Below are positions 1 to 7,073 of a stretch of DNA of 8,949 nucleotides, piece by piece (position 1 is the first letter of the stretch; each line of letters opens with the position of its first letter). Under the pieces are notes generated by a model, which was not told the origin of the DNA, made no database searches, and saw only the letters and a list, made by a program, of their open reading frames with translations. The translations under genes and the position numbers were made by a program. The stretch spans positions 1 through 8,949 of the forward strand of contig CAMATR010000041.1 in the NCBI GenBank assembly GCA_945861175.1, written 5' to 3'. The stretch comes from Chitinophaga pinensis. Its GTDB lineage: Bacteria; Bacteroidota; Bacteroidia; Flavobacteriales_D; Crocinitomicaceae.

Positions 1-796
1 GAAAAAAGTTTATGGAATTGTTCCTGCGGAACGCTACAAGCCTTATGATACAAAAGAATTATTGCGGGCTTTGGTTGATAATTCTGAATTTACAGAATAT
101 AAAGCTGATTATGGGAAATCAATCGTTTGTAGCTATGCAAGAATTGATGGATGGAGCGTGGGAATTGTAGCAAATCAGCGAGAAATTATTAAAAGCGCAA
201 AAGGCGAGATGCAATTTGGAGGAGTTATATACTCTGATTCGGCTGATAAAACAGCACGCTTCATCATGAATTGCAATCAGAAAAACATACCACTTGTTTT
301 CTTGCAAGATGTAACTGGTTTTATGGTTGGATCAAAAAGTGAACATGGTGGAATAATTAAGGATGGCGCTAAATTAGTCAATGCAATGGCTAATTCAGTA
401 GTGCCTAAGTTCACCGTTGTTATTGGTAATTCCTATGGAGCAGGAAACTACGCGATGTGCGGGAAAGCTTATGATCCTCGACTAATAGTCGCTTGGCCAA
501 CTGCCGAAATCGCGGTAATGAGCGGTGCATCGGCTGCAAAAGTTTTACTTCAAATTGAAGTAGCTTCATTGACAGCGAAAGGTGAAGTGATAACTCCTGA
601 TCGTGAAAAAGAACTTTACGATACCATCAAAAATCGTTACGACGAACAAATATCGCCCTACTATGCGGCAAGTCGACTATGGATTGATGCAATAATTGAT
701 CCTGCTAAGACGAGAGAGGTCATCTCTATAGGGATTGAAGCTGCAAATCATAAAAAAGCAGAAAAACCATACAATGTAGGTGTTATTCAAACTTAA
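1..796 (+). CDS. Acyl-CoA carboxylase, carboxyltransferase (beta) subunit, C-terminal half
   Basis: Partial gene: the reading frame is open from base 2 and the start lies before the window; 264 codons are visible to the TAA at 794-796. The protein is the carboxyltransferase beta subunit of a biotin-dependent acyl-CoA carboxylase. It transfers the carboxyl group from biotin to an acyl-CoA in the cytoplasm and works with a biotin-carrying alpha subunit not seen here. Evidence: the crotonase-fold C-terminal carboxyltransferase domain with FLQDVTGFMVG, the following GGIIKDGAK, VPKFTVVIGNSYGAGNYAM (oxyanion-hole glycines) and a PYNVGVIQT tail. The GF-MVG, GGI-KDGAK and GAGNY-MCG pattern resembles methylcrotonyl-/geranyl-CoA carboxylase beta subunits more than propionyl-CoA or acetyl-CoA types. 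Family members are about 510-540 residues, so roughly half is present. The substrate cannot be fixed from this half; methylcrotonyl-CoA (leucine breakdown) is the best guess. Confidence 0.9.
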   Translation, partial: KKVYGIVPAERYKPYDTKELLRALVDNSEFTEYKADYGKSIVCSYARIDGWSVGIVANQREIIKSAKGEMQFGGVIYSDSADKTARFIMNCNQKNIPLVFLQDVTGFMVGSKSEHGGIIKDGAKLVNAMANSVVPKFTVVIGNSYGAGNYAMCGKAYDPRLIVAWPTAEIAVMSGASAAKVLLQIEVASLTAKGEVITPDREKELYDTIKNRYDEQISPYYAASRLWIDAIIDPAKTREVISIGIEAANHKKAEKPYNVGVIQT

Positions 797-799
797 AAA

Positions 800-1252
800 A
801 TGAAATATTCCTGGCAAATCAAACATTACAATGAACTTACAATCAATGAGTTTCATGACTTATTAGCACTTAGAATAAATGTATTTGTTGTTGAACAAAA
901 TTGCCCCTATTCTGAACTTGATGGCAAGGATAAAAAATCTTATCACGCTATTGGGAGAGATGGAATGGGCAATATTATAGCAACGGCAAGGATTCTACCA
1001 GCAGGTATTAGCTACCCAGAAGTATCAATTGGTCGCGTTGTGAGCTCATCACAATTGCGCGGCGAAGGTCTTGGCCACCTAATCATGAAAGAATGCCACG
1101 CTTTTATTGAAGATGAATTTGGAGTAGAAACATCAATACGACTTTCTGCACAAAAACATCTTGTGAAATTTTACGGTCAACATGCTTATGTTTCAACAGG
1201 AAAAGAGTATCTAGAGGATGGAATCCCTCATGTAGAAATGCTAAAAAAATAA
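800..1252 (+). CDS. elaA: ElaA-family GNAT N-acetyltransferase
   Basis: A 150-residue single-domain acetyltransferase of the GNAT superfamily, expected to use acetyl-CoA in the cytoplasm; the acceptor of ElaA is not established. The ElaA signature is clear: LRINVFVVEQNCPYSELDGKD at about residues 24-44 matches the R-x-x-VFVVEQ-CPY-x-x-D-G-D segment of E. coli ElaA. IGRVVSSSQLRGEGLGHLIM (77-96) holds the acetyl-CoA pyrophosphate-binding loop R87-G-E-G-L-G92. The C-terminal part has AQKHLVKFY (117-125) and YLEDGIPHVEM (137-147), as in ElaA. Length is that of the family. The ATG follows the carboxylase stop by only three A residues, so the two genes are probably cotranscribed. No Shine-Dalgarno is visible, as is usual in Bacteroidota. 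The symbol is given by family resemblance only. Confidence 0.9.
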   Translation: MKYSWQIKHYNELTINEFHDLLALRINVFVVEQNCPYSELDGKDKKSYHAIGRDGMGNIIATARILPAGISYPEVSIGRVVSSSQLRGEGLGHLIMKECHAFIEDEFGVETSIRLSAQKHLVKFYGQHAYVSTGKEYLEDGIPHVEMLKK

Positions 1253-1264
1253 TTAACTATTCAT

Positions 1265-3343
1265 ATGAAAATCAGAATATTAATACTATCAGTCGCCTTT
1301 ATAACTTTAACATCATGTAGGCAGGAAAAAGAAGTGGTTGAAACAGTTGAAACACAAATTATGAACCCAGCAAATGGCGTGGAATCAGAACTTTCAACCA
1401 TCGATTTATCTTTTATGGATAAATCAATTCGTCTTGAGGATGATTTCTTTCTGTTTTCAAATGGTAGCTGGATTAAAAACAATCCAATTCCACCTTCTGA
1501 ATCGCGATGGGGAAGTTTCAACGAATTAGAAAATAGCAATAAGAAAAAACTAACCGAAATATTAGAAAATTTTAAAGCTTCTGCTGAAGCCAGTAAAGGT
1601 TCTGATGCTCATATTCTTGGTCACTACTATGCTTCTTGTATCGACATGGAAACAAGAAATAAATTGGATCTTGAGCCTATAAGTGGTGAGTTAGAAAAAA
1701 TCAAGAATTTAAAATCAAAAGGAGATATTATCTCCCTTATTGCAGAGCAGCACGCATATGGTATTAATAGCCTATTCAATTTCGGTGTTGGACAGGATCT
1801 AAAAAATGTAAATGGAAATATTAGTTATCTCAAACAAGGAGGTTTAGGCTTACCAAATCGTGATTATTATATATCCGAAAATAAAAAAGAAATTCTAGCG
1901 AAATATAAACTGCACATTGCAAGTATGTTTAAGCTTATAGGCTACAATGAGATGGAAGCATCAGCTAAATCTGAAAACATTGTTTCTTTTGAGTCCTCTA
2001 TAGCAACTGTGATGATGTCCCCCGCTGAGTTGCGCGTACCTGAAAAAACTTACAACAAAAAATCACTCGAAGAGACAGTTAAATTATTTGGTAAAATGGA
2101 CTTTGAATCCTATCTATCTAGCATTGGAAGTGTGACTTTTGATTCCTTAGTAGTTTCTCAGCCTGATTTCATAAAAAAAATAGGTGATTTACTGGAAAAA
2201 GAAAACATTACTATTTGGAAGGATTATTTGACTTGGAAAACACTTCGTCATTATTCAGGTAATCTTTCAGATCGTTTCGTGAACGAAAGTTTTAACTTCT
2301 ACGGAAAAACGTTGAGCGGAAAAAGCGAAATAAAACCTATAAAAGAACGCGCAATCGATGAAATAACAGGTAAAGATTTCGGTGAACTACTAGGTAAAGC
2401 ATTTGTAGAAAAGTATTATTCTGAAAATGCTCAAAACCGAATAAATACAATGGTAGATAACTTATTATCAGTATTCTCCGAAAGAATCCAAAATTTGGAT
2501 TGGATGTCTAATGAAACCAAAAAAGAGGCAAGTAATAAATTAAATTCAATTGGCCGGAAATTAGGCTTTCCTAGTAAGTGGAAAAACTACAGCTCACTTG
2601 ATTTTTACTCAAATGACTACATTGCTAATGTTAAAAAAGAAAACAATTATTCCTTTAAACTTAATTTAGCAGAACTTAATAGACCGATTGACAAAGACAA
2701 ATGGAGTATGCCAGCACACATGGTGAATGCTTACTATCATCCTCTTTTAAATGAGATTGCATTCCCCGCTGGGATTATGCAGCCACCTTTCTTCGATGAA
2801 AAATCTGAGGATGCTGTAAACTATGGTCGAATTGGAATGGTTATCGGACACGAATTCACGCATGGCTTTGATGACAAAGGTTCGAAGTTTGCTGCCGACG
2901 GTTCATTTAAAAATTGGTGGACGGAATCAGACCGAACAAAATTTGACGAAAAGACTGAGATGCTTGGAGAAACGTTCGCAGTATTTTGTCCAATTGAAGG
3001 TCATTGTGTTAATCCCAAATTGACTATGGGTGAAAATATTGCAGATTTAGGTGGACTTACAATGGCTTATTATGCTTATGCTTTAACAGATGAATTTAAC
3101 TCAGGTTCAGTGCGAGAAGGATATACGCCAGCGCAGCGATTTTTCATTTCTTATGCGCAGTTGTGGAAAATCAATTATACTGATGAAGAAATGAAAAATC
3201 GAATTGCCAACGACTCTCATTCTCCTGGTATGTACAGAGTAAATGGCCCTTTAAAAAATTGTCCCGAATTTTTTGATGCGTTCGGAATAAAGGAAGGAGC
3301 TAAGATGCGGAACTCTCAAGGGAAAATAGCGAGAATTTGGTAG
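1265..3343 (+). CDS. M13 family zinc metallopeptidase, lipoprotein (neprilysin/PepO-like)
   Basis: A 692-residue zinc endopeptidase of family M13 that should cut peptides at the cell envelope. The N-terminus is a lipoprotein signal, with hydrophobic residues 3-16 and lipobox LTSC at 15-18, so Cys18 would be the lipidated mature end; an acidic linker of about 30 residues follows. The M13 N-terminal domain begins at DDFFLFSNGSWIKNNPIP (about 59-76). The C-terminal catalytic domain has NAYYHP (488-493, substrate-binding Asn-Ala-aromatic), the zinc motif HEFTH with ligands H529 and H533 and base E530, and ENIADLGG with third ligand E590 and D594. All catalytic residues are present, so it should be active. 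The usual C-terminal tail is CxVW in neprilysin; here it ends ARIW without the cysteine. The ATG is 12 bases after the elaA stop, suggesting one operon. Substrates are unknown; a role in peptide scavenging or envelope turnover is inference. Confidence 0.95.
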   Translation: MKIRILILSVAFITLTSCRQEKEVVETVETQIMNPANGVESELSTIDLSFMDKSIRLEDDFFLFSNGSWIKNNPIPPSESRWGSFNELENSNKKKLTEILENFKASAEASKGSDAHILGHYYASCIDMETRNKLDLEPISGELEKIKNLKSKGDIISLIAEQHAYGINSLFNFGVGQDLKNVNGNISYLKQGGLGLPNRDYYISENKKEILAKYKLHIASMFKLIGYNEMEASAKSENIVSFESSIATVMMSPAELRVPEKTYNKKSLEETVKLFGKMDFESYLSSIGSVTFDSLVVSQPDFIKKIGDLLEKENITIWKDYLTWKTLRHYSGNLSDRFVNESFNFYGKTLSGKSEIKPIKERAIDEITGKDFGELLGKAFVEKYYSENAQNRINTMVDNLLSVFSERIQNLDWMSNETKKEASNKLNSIGRKLGFPSKWKNYSSLDFYSNDYIANVKKENNYSFKLNLAELNRPIDKDKWSMPAHMVNAYYHPLLNEIAFPAGIMQPPFFDEKSEDAVNYGRIGMVIGHEFTHGFDDKGSKFAADGSFKNWWTESDRTKFDEKTEMLGETFAVFCPIEGHCVNPKLTMGENIADLGGLTMAYYAYALTDEFNSGSVREGYTPAQRFFISYAQLWKINYTDEEMKNRIANDSHSPGMYRVNGPLKNCPEFFDAFGIKEGAKMRNSQGKIARIW

Positions 3344-3472
3344 AATGAAAGGAACCAATATTTTGGAAGAACAATTAAATTTTATATTCCTAGTTTAAAT
3401 AAAAATGGTGATTAAAATTCAAGAAATTAGCTTTCATTAATTCAAACATTTCTTTCTTTAAAGTGTTAAAAA

Positions 3473-4390
3473 ATGGTGGGAAATGAGACAATAATAAAAG
3501 TGGAAGGGCTATCGAAGAGTTTCGGAACTTTCGAGGCTGTTAAAGATGTTTCCTTTTCCGTTCAAAGGGGTGATGTGTTTGGATTTCTTGGTCCAAACGG
3601 AGCAGGGAAAAGTACCACTATTCGATGTTTATTGTCACTGATATCTCCTGATAAAGGAAGTCTAAGTCTATTTGGGAAATCATTTAACAATAGTCGCAAA
3701 GAGATTTTATCGAATATTGGCAGTATTATAGAAAAACCTGATTTCTATCGCTATTTATCCGCAGAAAGAAATCTTGAAATCTTTGCTAGGATTTCAGGCG
3801 CGAATGTTTCAAAGAAGGAAATTGATGAAATGCTTGATTTCGTTGGACTCGGAGATCGAGGAAAACACAAGGTTAAAGGGTTCTCTCATGGTATGAAGCA
3901 ACGATTGGGAATTGCTCAAACACTATTGCATAAGCCTGATTTAATTATATTGGATGAGCCTACTACGGGTTTAGATCCCCAAGGAATTATCGAAATACGA
4001 AATTTAATACTTCGTTTAAAAACCGAACAAAACAAAACCATCGTTTTATCTTCACATCAATTATCAGAAATTGAGCTGATTGCAAATAGAATGGTGATTA
4101 TCAATCAAGGAAAGACAATTATTGAAGGATCAGTAAGTGAATTATTGAATTCACAAGAACTAGTGGTTCGGCTCGAGACAGATAATATAGAATCCACTAT
4201 GCAACTCGTTCAAGTACATTTTGCTGAAGCAAAAATAAATTCAATTACTTCAGATTCAATAGATCTTTCCATTCATAAAGATAGAGTACCACTTCTTAAT
4301 AAATTATTGGTAGAAAATAAAATTGGCGTGATGGCTATTGAGCCCAAACGCAAGCTTGAAGATTATTTCATTAAGACAATTTTAGCTTAA
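3473..4390 (+). CDS. ABC transporter ATP-binding protein (ABC-2/BcrA-like exporter)
   Basis: A 305-residue ATPase that powers the ABC-2 permease encoded 2 bases downstream. The nucleotide-binding domain covers about residues 7-215. Walker A is GPNGAGKSTT (40-49, K46). The signature is FSHGMKQRLGIAQ (137-149), with SHGMK in place of LSGGQ, a variant common in BcrA/YxlF-like exporters. Walker B is LIILDEPTTGLDP (157-169, D161 and E162), and the switch histidine is H195 in SSHQLSEIE. The Q-loop position carries IIEKPDFY (85-92), also typical of this subgroup. Residues 220-305 form a C-terminal extension of mixed strand and helix, as in many such ATPases, possibly a regulatory or dimer domain. 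The subgroup is known for exporting antibiotics, lipids or unknown molecules, so the substrate cannot be read from this gene. It is the first gene of a tight three-gene run after a 129-base gap with no clear promoter match. Confidence 0.93.
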   Translation: MVGNETIIKVEGLSKSFGTFEAVKDVSFSVQRGDVFGFLGPNGAGKSTTIRCLLSLISPDKGSLSLFGKSFNNSRKEILSNIGSIIEKPDFYRYLSAERNLEIFARISGANVSKKEIDEMLDFVGLGDRGKHKVKGFSHGMKQRLGIAQTLLHKPDLIILDEPTTGLDPQGIIEIRNLILRLKTEQNKTIVLSSHQLSEIELIANRMVIINQGKTIIEGSVSELLNSQELVVRLETDNIESTMQLVQVHFAEAKINSITSDSIDLSIHKDRVPLLNKLLVENKIGVMAIEPKRKLEDYFIKTILA

Positions 4391-4392
4391 TT

Positions 4393-5235
4393 ATGTTGGT
4401 TAAAAATATTTACAATGAATTTATAAAAATCCTCTCTAAACCGAGGAGTTATCTCGGCATAGGTGCTCTAACTATATTAATTTGTATAATTATTTTTGCC
4501 ATGAAGGTAGATGGTAATTCTATTGTTTCTTTTGTTACGGCGAGTTTCGAGCAGACGCTAAGCTTCAATGGAAAAGTAATCAATGGAAACCTCATCGCCT
4601 TTATAATTTTGCAAATGTTAATTGTTCATATTCCGTTGCTCGTGGCGTTGGTGACAGGTGATTTAATTTCAGGAGAGGCAGCAATGGGCACTATACGAAT
4701 GTTGGCCACGAAACCAATTTCCAGGACTCAAATCGTATTATCCAAATTTATAGCTGGAGCATTATATACTTTATTCCTAACCATTTGGCTTGGTATATTA
4801 GCTCTCGGTCTATCTCACCTGATTTTCGGTAGCGGTGATTTAATAGTTTTAAACAGCGACGGGATTGTAATTCTACCTAATAATGACATTCTATGGAGAT
4901 ACGGTGCTGGTTTTGCAGTAGCTTACTTATCATTGCTAACTGTTTCTTCTTTGTCGATTTGCTTATCAACTTTTGCGGAAAATTCAATAGGTCCAATCGT
5001 TTCAACAATGGCGATAATTATTCTGTTTACAATAATTGGTACTCTAGATGTTACTGTATTCGACACCTTAAAGCCATACCTATTCACTACACATATGGCA
5101 TCATGGCGAAGCTACTTTGAAGATCCTGTGCCATTCGAATCAATTAAACAATCCGTAATCATATTGTTAGTTCACAATATTATTTTTATTTCTGTGTCCA
5201 TAATAGGATTTAATAGAAAAGACATTACATCATAA
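4393..5235 (+). CDS. ABC-2 type transporter permease
   Basis: A 280-residue inner-membrane protein forming the transport channel with the ATPase just upstream. Six hydrophobic spans are seen at about residues 20-38, 66-88, 118-143, 170-192, 200-217 and 254-272, the usual ABC-2 number. The cytoplasmic segment after the second span, GDLISGEAAMGTIRMLATKP (89-108) and the following basic SRTQ, is the conserved coupling region that contacts the ATPase in this family (compare NosY and similar permeases). A short periplasmic loop (about 39-65) separates the first two spans; no large extracellular domain is present, which argues against a MacB-type system. The start lies 2 bases past the ATPase stop and the stop overlaps the next start by one base, so translation of all three genes is probably coupled. 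Confidence 0.9.
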   Translation: MLVKNIYNEFIKILSKPRSYLGIGALTILICIIIFAMKVDGNSIVSFVTASFEQTLSFNGKVINGNLIAFIILQMLIVHIPLLVALVTGDLISGEAAMGTIRMLATKPISRTQIVLSKFIAGALYTLFLTIWLGILALGLSHLIFGSGDLIVLNSDGIVILPNNDILWRYGAGFAVAYLSLLTVSSLSICLSTFAENSIGPIVSTMAIIILFTIIGTLDVTVFDTLKPYLFTTHMASWRSYFEDPVPFESIKQSVIILLVHNIIFISVSIIGFNRKDITS

Positions 5236-5915
5236 TGAAAACGCTACTCACTCTCCTAATTTTAACACTCCATTTTGGCGTGTTTTGTCAGACCTCAACT
5301 GAATTGTTAAGCAAAGTTGTTTCAAAAATAAACACAGTAAAGGATTATTCTGTAACGGCAAAGGTTTCAGCAAATATTCCTATGATAAAAATATTACCTT
5401 CTCAAGCTACGATCTATTTTAAACAAAAAAATAAATTTAAAGTCGTTTCAAAAGGCATTGTTATTCTACCTAAACAAGGATTCACCGATATTAATTCATT
5501 TCTAAGTAATTCAAATAAACACCAATCACTTCTCGGAGATACTTCCATAATTAATTCAGTAAAAACACTATTAATTACAGTTATCCCTAATGGAGAAGGA
5601 AACGATATAGTCTTGGCCAAACTTTGGGTAGATTATACCAGATTCGTCATCATGAAATCTCAAATTACTTCAATTTCAAATGGAACTATTACTACAACCT
5701 ACAACTATGGTGATAAGGTTTCATTTGGTCTGCCAAGTAAAATGATTTTTGAGATTGATGTCAAAAAATTTAAATTACCCAAAAGTGTGGCTGCGGATAT
5801 AAATAAAAAAAAGAACCCCACACCTGATGATAAGGCAAAGAAAGGAACAATTACTATTTCACTTTCTGAGTATGTCGTAAACCAAGGCATAAATGACTCG
5901 GTTTTTAGTAAATAG
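5235..5915 (+). CDS. Secreted LolA-like outer-membrane lipoprotein-sorting protein
   Basis: A 226-residue exported protein that I place in the LolA/LolB-like superfamily (outer membrane lipoprotein-sorting protein, COG2834 type) of Bacteroidota. Residues 1-18 are a Sec signal peptide, with cleavage likely before Gln19 (VFC|Q); the Cys is followed by Gln but a proper lipobox is lacking, so it is probably soluble in the periplasm. The mature part begins with a helix (LLSKVVSKINTVKDYSV, 24-40). After it come predicted beta strands with IYFKQKNKFKVVSKGI (60-75), LPKQGF (78-83), LWVDYTRFVIMKSQI (130-144), TTTYNYGD (153-160) and GLPSKMIFEID (165-175), which fits the half-barrel that holds a lipid chain in LolA. 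A lysine-rich stretch (190-203) is an unstructured-looking insertion. The ATG shares its A with the permease TAA. Binding of an acyl chain or lipid delivered by the ABC pair is inference; this is not assigned as canonical LolA because LolCDE partners are absent. Confidence 0.65.
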   Translation: MKTLLTLLILTLHFGVFCQTSTELLSKVVSKINTVKDYSVTAKVSANIPMIKILPSQATIYFKQKNKFKVVSKGIVILPKQGFTDINSFLSNSNKHQSLLGDTSIINSVKTLLITVIPNGEGNDIVLAKLWVDYTRFVIMKSQITSISNGTITTTYNYGDKVSFGLPSKMIFEIDVKKFKLPKSVAADINKKKNPTPDDKAKKGTITISLSEYVVNQGINDSVFSK

Positions 5916-6111
5916 TATTGGTGGTATCTTCTTATGTCTTAATTCATAAGCATTAGGAAAAATAGATTCTTAAAAATTACAGGTTCATTCTAATTAAAAC
6001 AAAGCTTCAGAAAATCTTTAATTTTTGTCTGGGAATATTCTTTTATGAATTAATTTCATCAATCAACTTTAACTAAGTTTATACTTCCATCCTACTTCAA
6101 AAAATTAATCT

Positions 6112-6753
6112 ATGAAGAACCCAGCCGTTGACGAATTCTTGGAGAATGCTAAAAAATGGCAGCAGGAATTGACTTTATTGAGATCCATTGTTTTGGATTG
6201 CGCATTAACGGAAGAATTAAAATGGAAACAACCCTGTTACACCTTTCAAAATAAGAATGTCTTAATCATTGGTGGTTTCAAAGAAAATTGTTTCATCAAC
6301 TTTTTCAAGGGAGCTCTTTTGCAGGACCAAGAAAAATTACTTGTATCACCTGGTGAAAATTCTCAATCAGCCAAGATGATTAAATTCACAAACACAGATC
6401 AAATTTCTGAATTAACTCCTATTCTGAAAGCCTATATTTTTGAATCAATTGAAATGGAAAAAGCGGGATTGAAAGTCGAATTAAAAAAGGATGTTGAATT
6501 AGTACTAATTGAAGAATTGGAAGAAATATTAAAAAATGATTCCAAATTAAACGAGGCTTTCAAAGCATTGACACCGGGTAGACAAAGAGCCTATAACATT
6601 TTCTTCTCAGGAGCGAAACAGGCTTCCACTCGTATCTCAAGAATTGAGAACTACAAACAACGCATTCTAAGTGGAAAAGGATTCAACGATTGCACTTGCG
6701 GAGTGTCGAAACGAATGCCCAAATGCGATGGATCGCATAAAAATTTAAAATAA
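6112..6753 (+). CDS. YdeI/DUF1801-type protein with C-terminal CDGSH iron-sulfur motif
   Basis: A 213-residue cytoplasmic protein of the YdeI/OmpD-associated family. Residues 1-115 match the DUF1801 domain: an N-terminal helix pair, then LKWKQPCYTFQNKNVLIIGG (36-55), FINFFKGALL (61-70) and a helical end near 102-116. Residues 120-190 are the helical YdeI part, with ALTPGRQRAYNIFFSGAKQ (152-170) and TRISRIENYKQRILSGKG (173-190). The tail CTCGVSKRMPKCDGSH (194-209) fits the CDGSH consensus C-x-C-x2-S-x3-P-x-C-D-G-S-H exactly, giving three Cys and one His ligand (C194, C196, C205, H209) for a [2Fe-2S] cluster. The biochemical function of the family is unknown; in Bacillus, ydeI has been linked to antimicrobial peptide response, and I would not transfer that. 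It stands alone, 196 bases after the LolA-like gene. The start is the ATG after a stretch without Shine-Dalgarno. Confidence 0.85.
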   Translation: MKNPAVDEFLENAKKWQQELTLLRSIVLDCALTEELKWKQPCYTFQNKNVLIIGGFKENCFINFFKGALLQDQEKLLVSPGENSQSAKMIKFTNTDQISELTPILKAYIFESIEMEKAGLKVELKKDVELVLIEELEEILKNDSKLNEAFKALTPGRQRAYNIFFSGAKQASTRISRIENYKQRILSGKGFNDCTCGVSKRMPKCDGSHKNLK

Positions 6754-6772
6754 CAGAAATTACACTATTTAA

Positions 6773-6783
6773 AGTTCAGAATC
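6773..6783. repeat. 11-bp direct repeat, left copy
   Basis: The 11-mer agttcagaatc occurs here and again at 7076-7086 in the same orientation, 303 bases apart, with flanking bases that differ. The pair brackets the desaturase remnant and the terminator. The left copy is in the short convergent gap after the YdeI/DUF1801 gene. A short repeat like this could mark an old insertion or deletion junction, but one 11-base match in AT-rich DNA can also arise by chance. Confidence 0.45.
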
Positions 6784-6799
6784 TGCATATCGTATGAAT

Positions 6800-7027
6800 C
6801 TATTGTGCTATTTTTTGTGCGCTAGCCCTGCCTAATTCCTTTAATAAGCGAACATGGGATGCGATGCCACCAAAAAAGGAGGTTTGACTCACCCTCCACC
6901 CTTTTTGATGAATCTCTTTGTAAATTACTTTATTCATTTTTCTGTAGTAGAAATGATGGACACCTGGAAAAAGGTGATGTGATTCATTGTGATTTTTTTT
7001 ATAAAACGATAAAATTACTAAGAACAT
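6800..7027 (-). pseudogene. C-terminal remnant of a membrane fatty acid desaturase
   Basis: A 75-codon frame that reads as only the last fifth of a membrane-bound fatty acid desaturase (FA_desaturase fold, normally about 330-370 residues). NHNESHHLFPGVHHFYYRKM (12-31) corresponds to the third histidine box and following segment of desaturases, usually N/Q-x-x-HHLFP-x-x-x-x-x-x-Y. FFGGIASHVRLLKELGR (51-67) matches the usual C-terminal helix (F-x-x-A-x-x-SH-x-x-x-LK-x-LGR). The first two histidine boxes, the four membrane spans and the rest of the active site are missing, so no desaturase activity is possible. Upstream on the minus strand the homology ends within about 30 bases of a terminator, and I see no other fragment nearby. 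The frame is still open without internal stops, suggesting recent truncation. It could alternatively be a small expressed protein, but nothing supports that; the intrinsic terminator upstream would limit read-through from the neighbour. Confidence 0.65.
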
Positions 7028-7036
7028 GAAGTTTAA

Positions 7037-7067
7037 AATAAAAAAACCGACTTGTTACAGTCGGTTT
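7037..7067 (-). terminator. Intrinsic (rho-independent) terminator of the minus-strand small gene
   Basis: A perfect 9-bp inverted repeat, aaaccgact (7044-7052) and agtcggttt (7059-7067), with a 6-base loop. Read on the minus strand the stem runs straight into seven consecutive T residues followed by an AT-rich tract. It begins 6 bases after the stop of the 49-codon gene, so it should end the VWA/small-protein transcript. On the plus strand the stem is followed by a broken T tract (ttcttgtttt), so weak bidirectional use is possible. Confidence 0.85.
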
Positions 7068-7073
7068 CTTGTT

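Noticed and set aside
1261..1539. A 92-codon minus-strand frame over the start of the M13 peptidase
   Set aside because: It is fully antisense to the signal peptide and N-terminal domain of a clear M13 protein; there is no domain or independent support.
3344..3472. Promoter for the ABC/LolA-like genes in the 129-base gap
   Set aside because: I looked for the Bacteroidota pattern (TTTG near -33, TAnnTTTG near -7) and found only near matches such as TATTTTG with wrong length, and no properly spaced partner.
4893..5120. A 75-codon plus-strand frame inside the permease gene
   Set aside because: It is a shifted frame within an intact permease; the Cys/Asn/Tyr-rich product is what an out-of-frame reading of AT-rich membrane-protein DNA gives.
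5931..5950. Inverted repeat cttatg...cataag after the LolA-like gene as a terminator
   Set aside because: The stem is only six AT-rich pairs with an eight-base loop and no T run follows on the plus strand, so it is too weak to call.
5916..6111. Promoter or small RNA in the 196-base gap before the YdeI/DUF1801 gene
   Set aside because: AT-rich with partial matches (a TTTTTG at 6022-6027, TAAGTTTA near 6074-6081) but no spaced pair that meets the consensus and no stable structure by eye.
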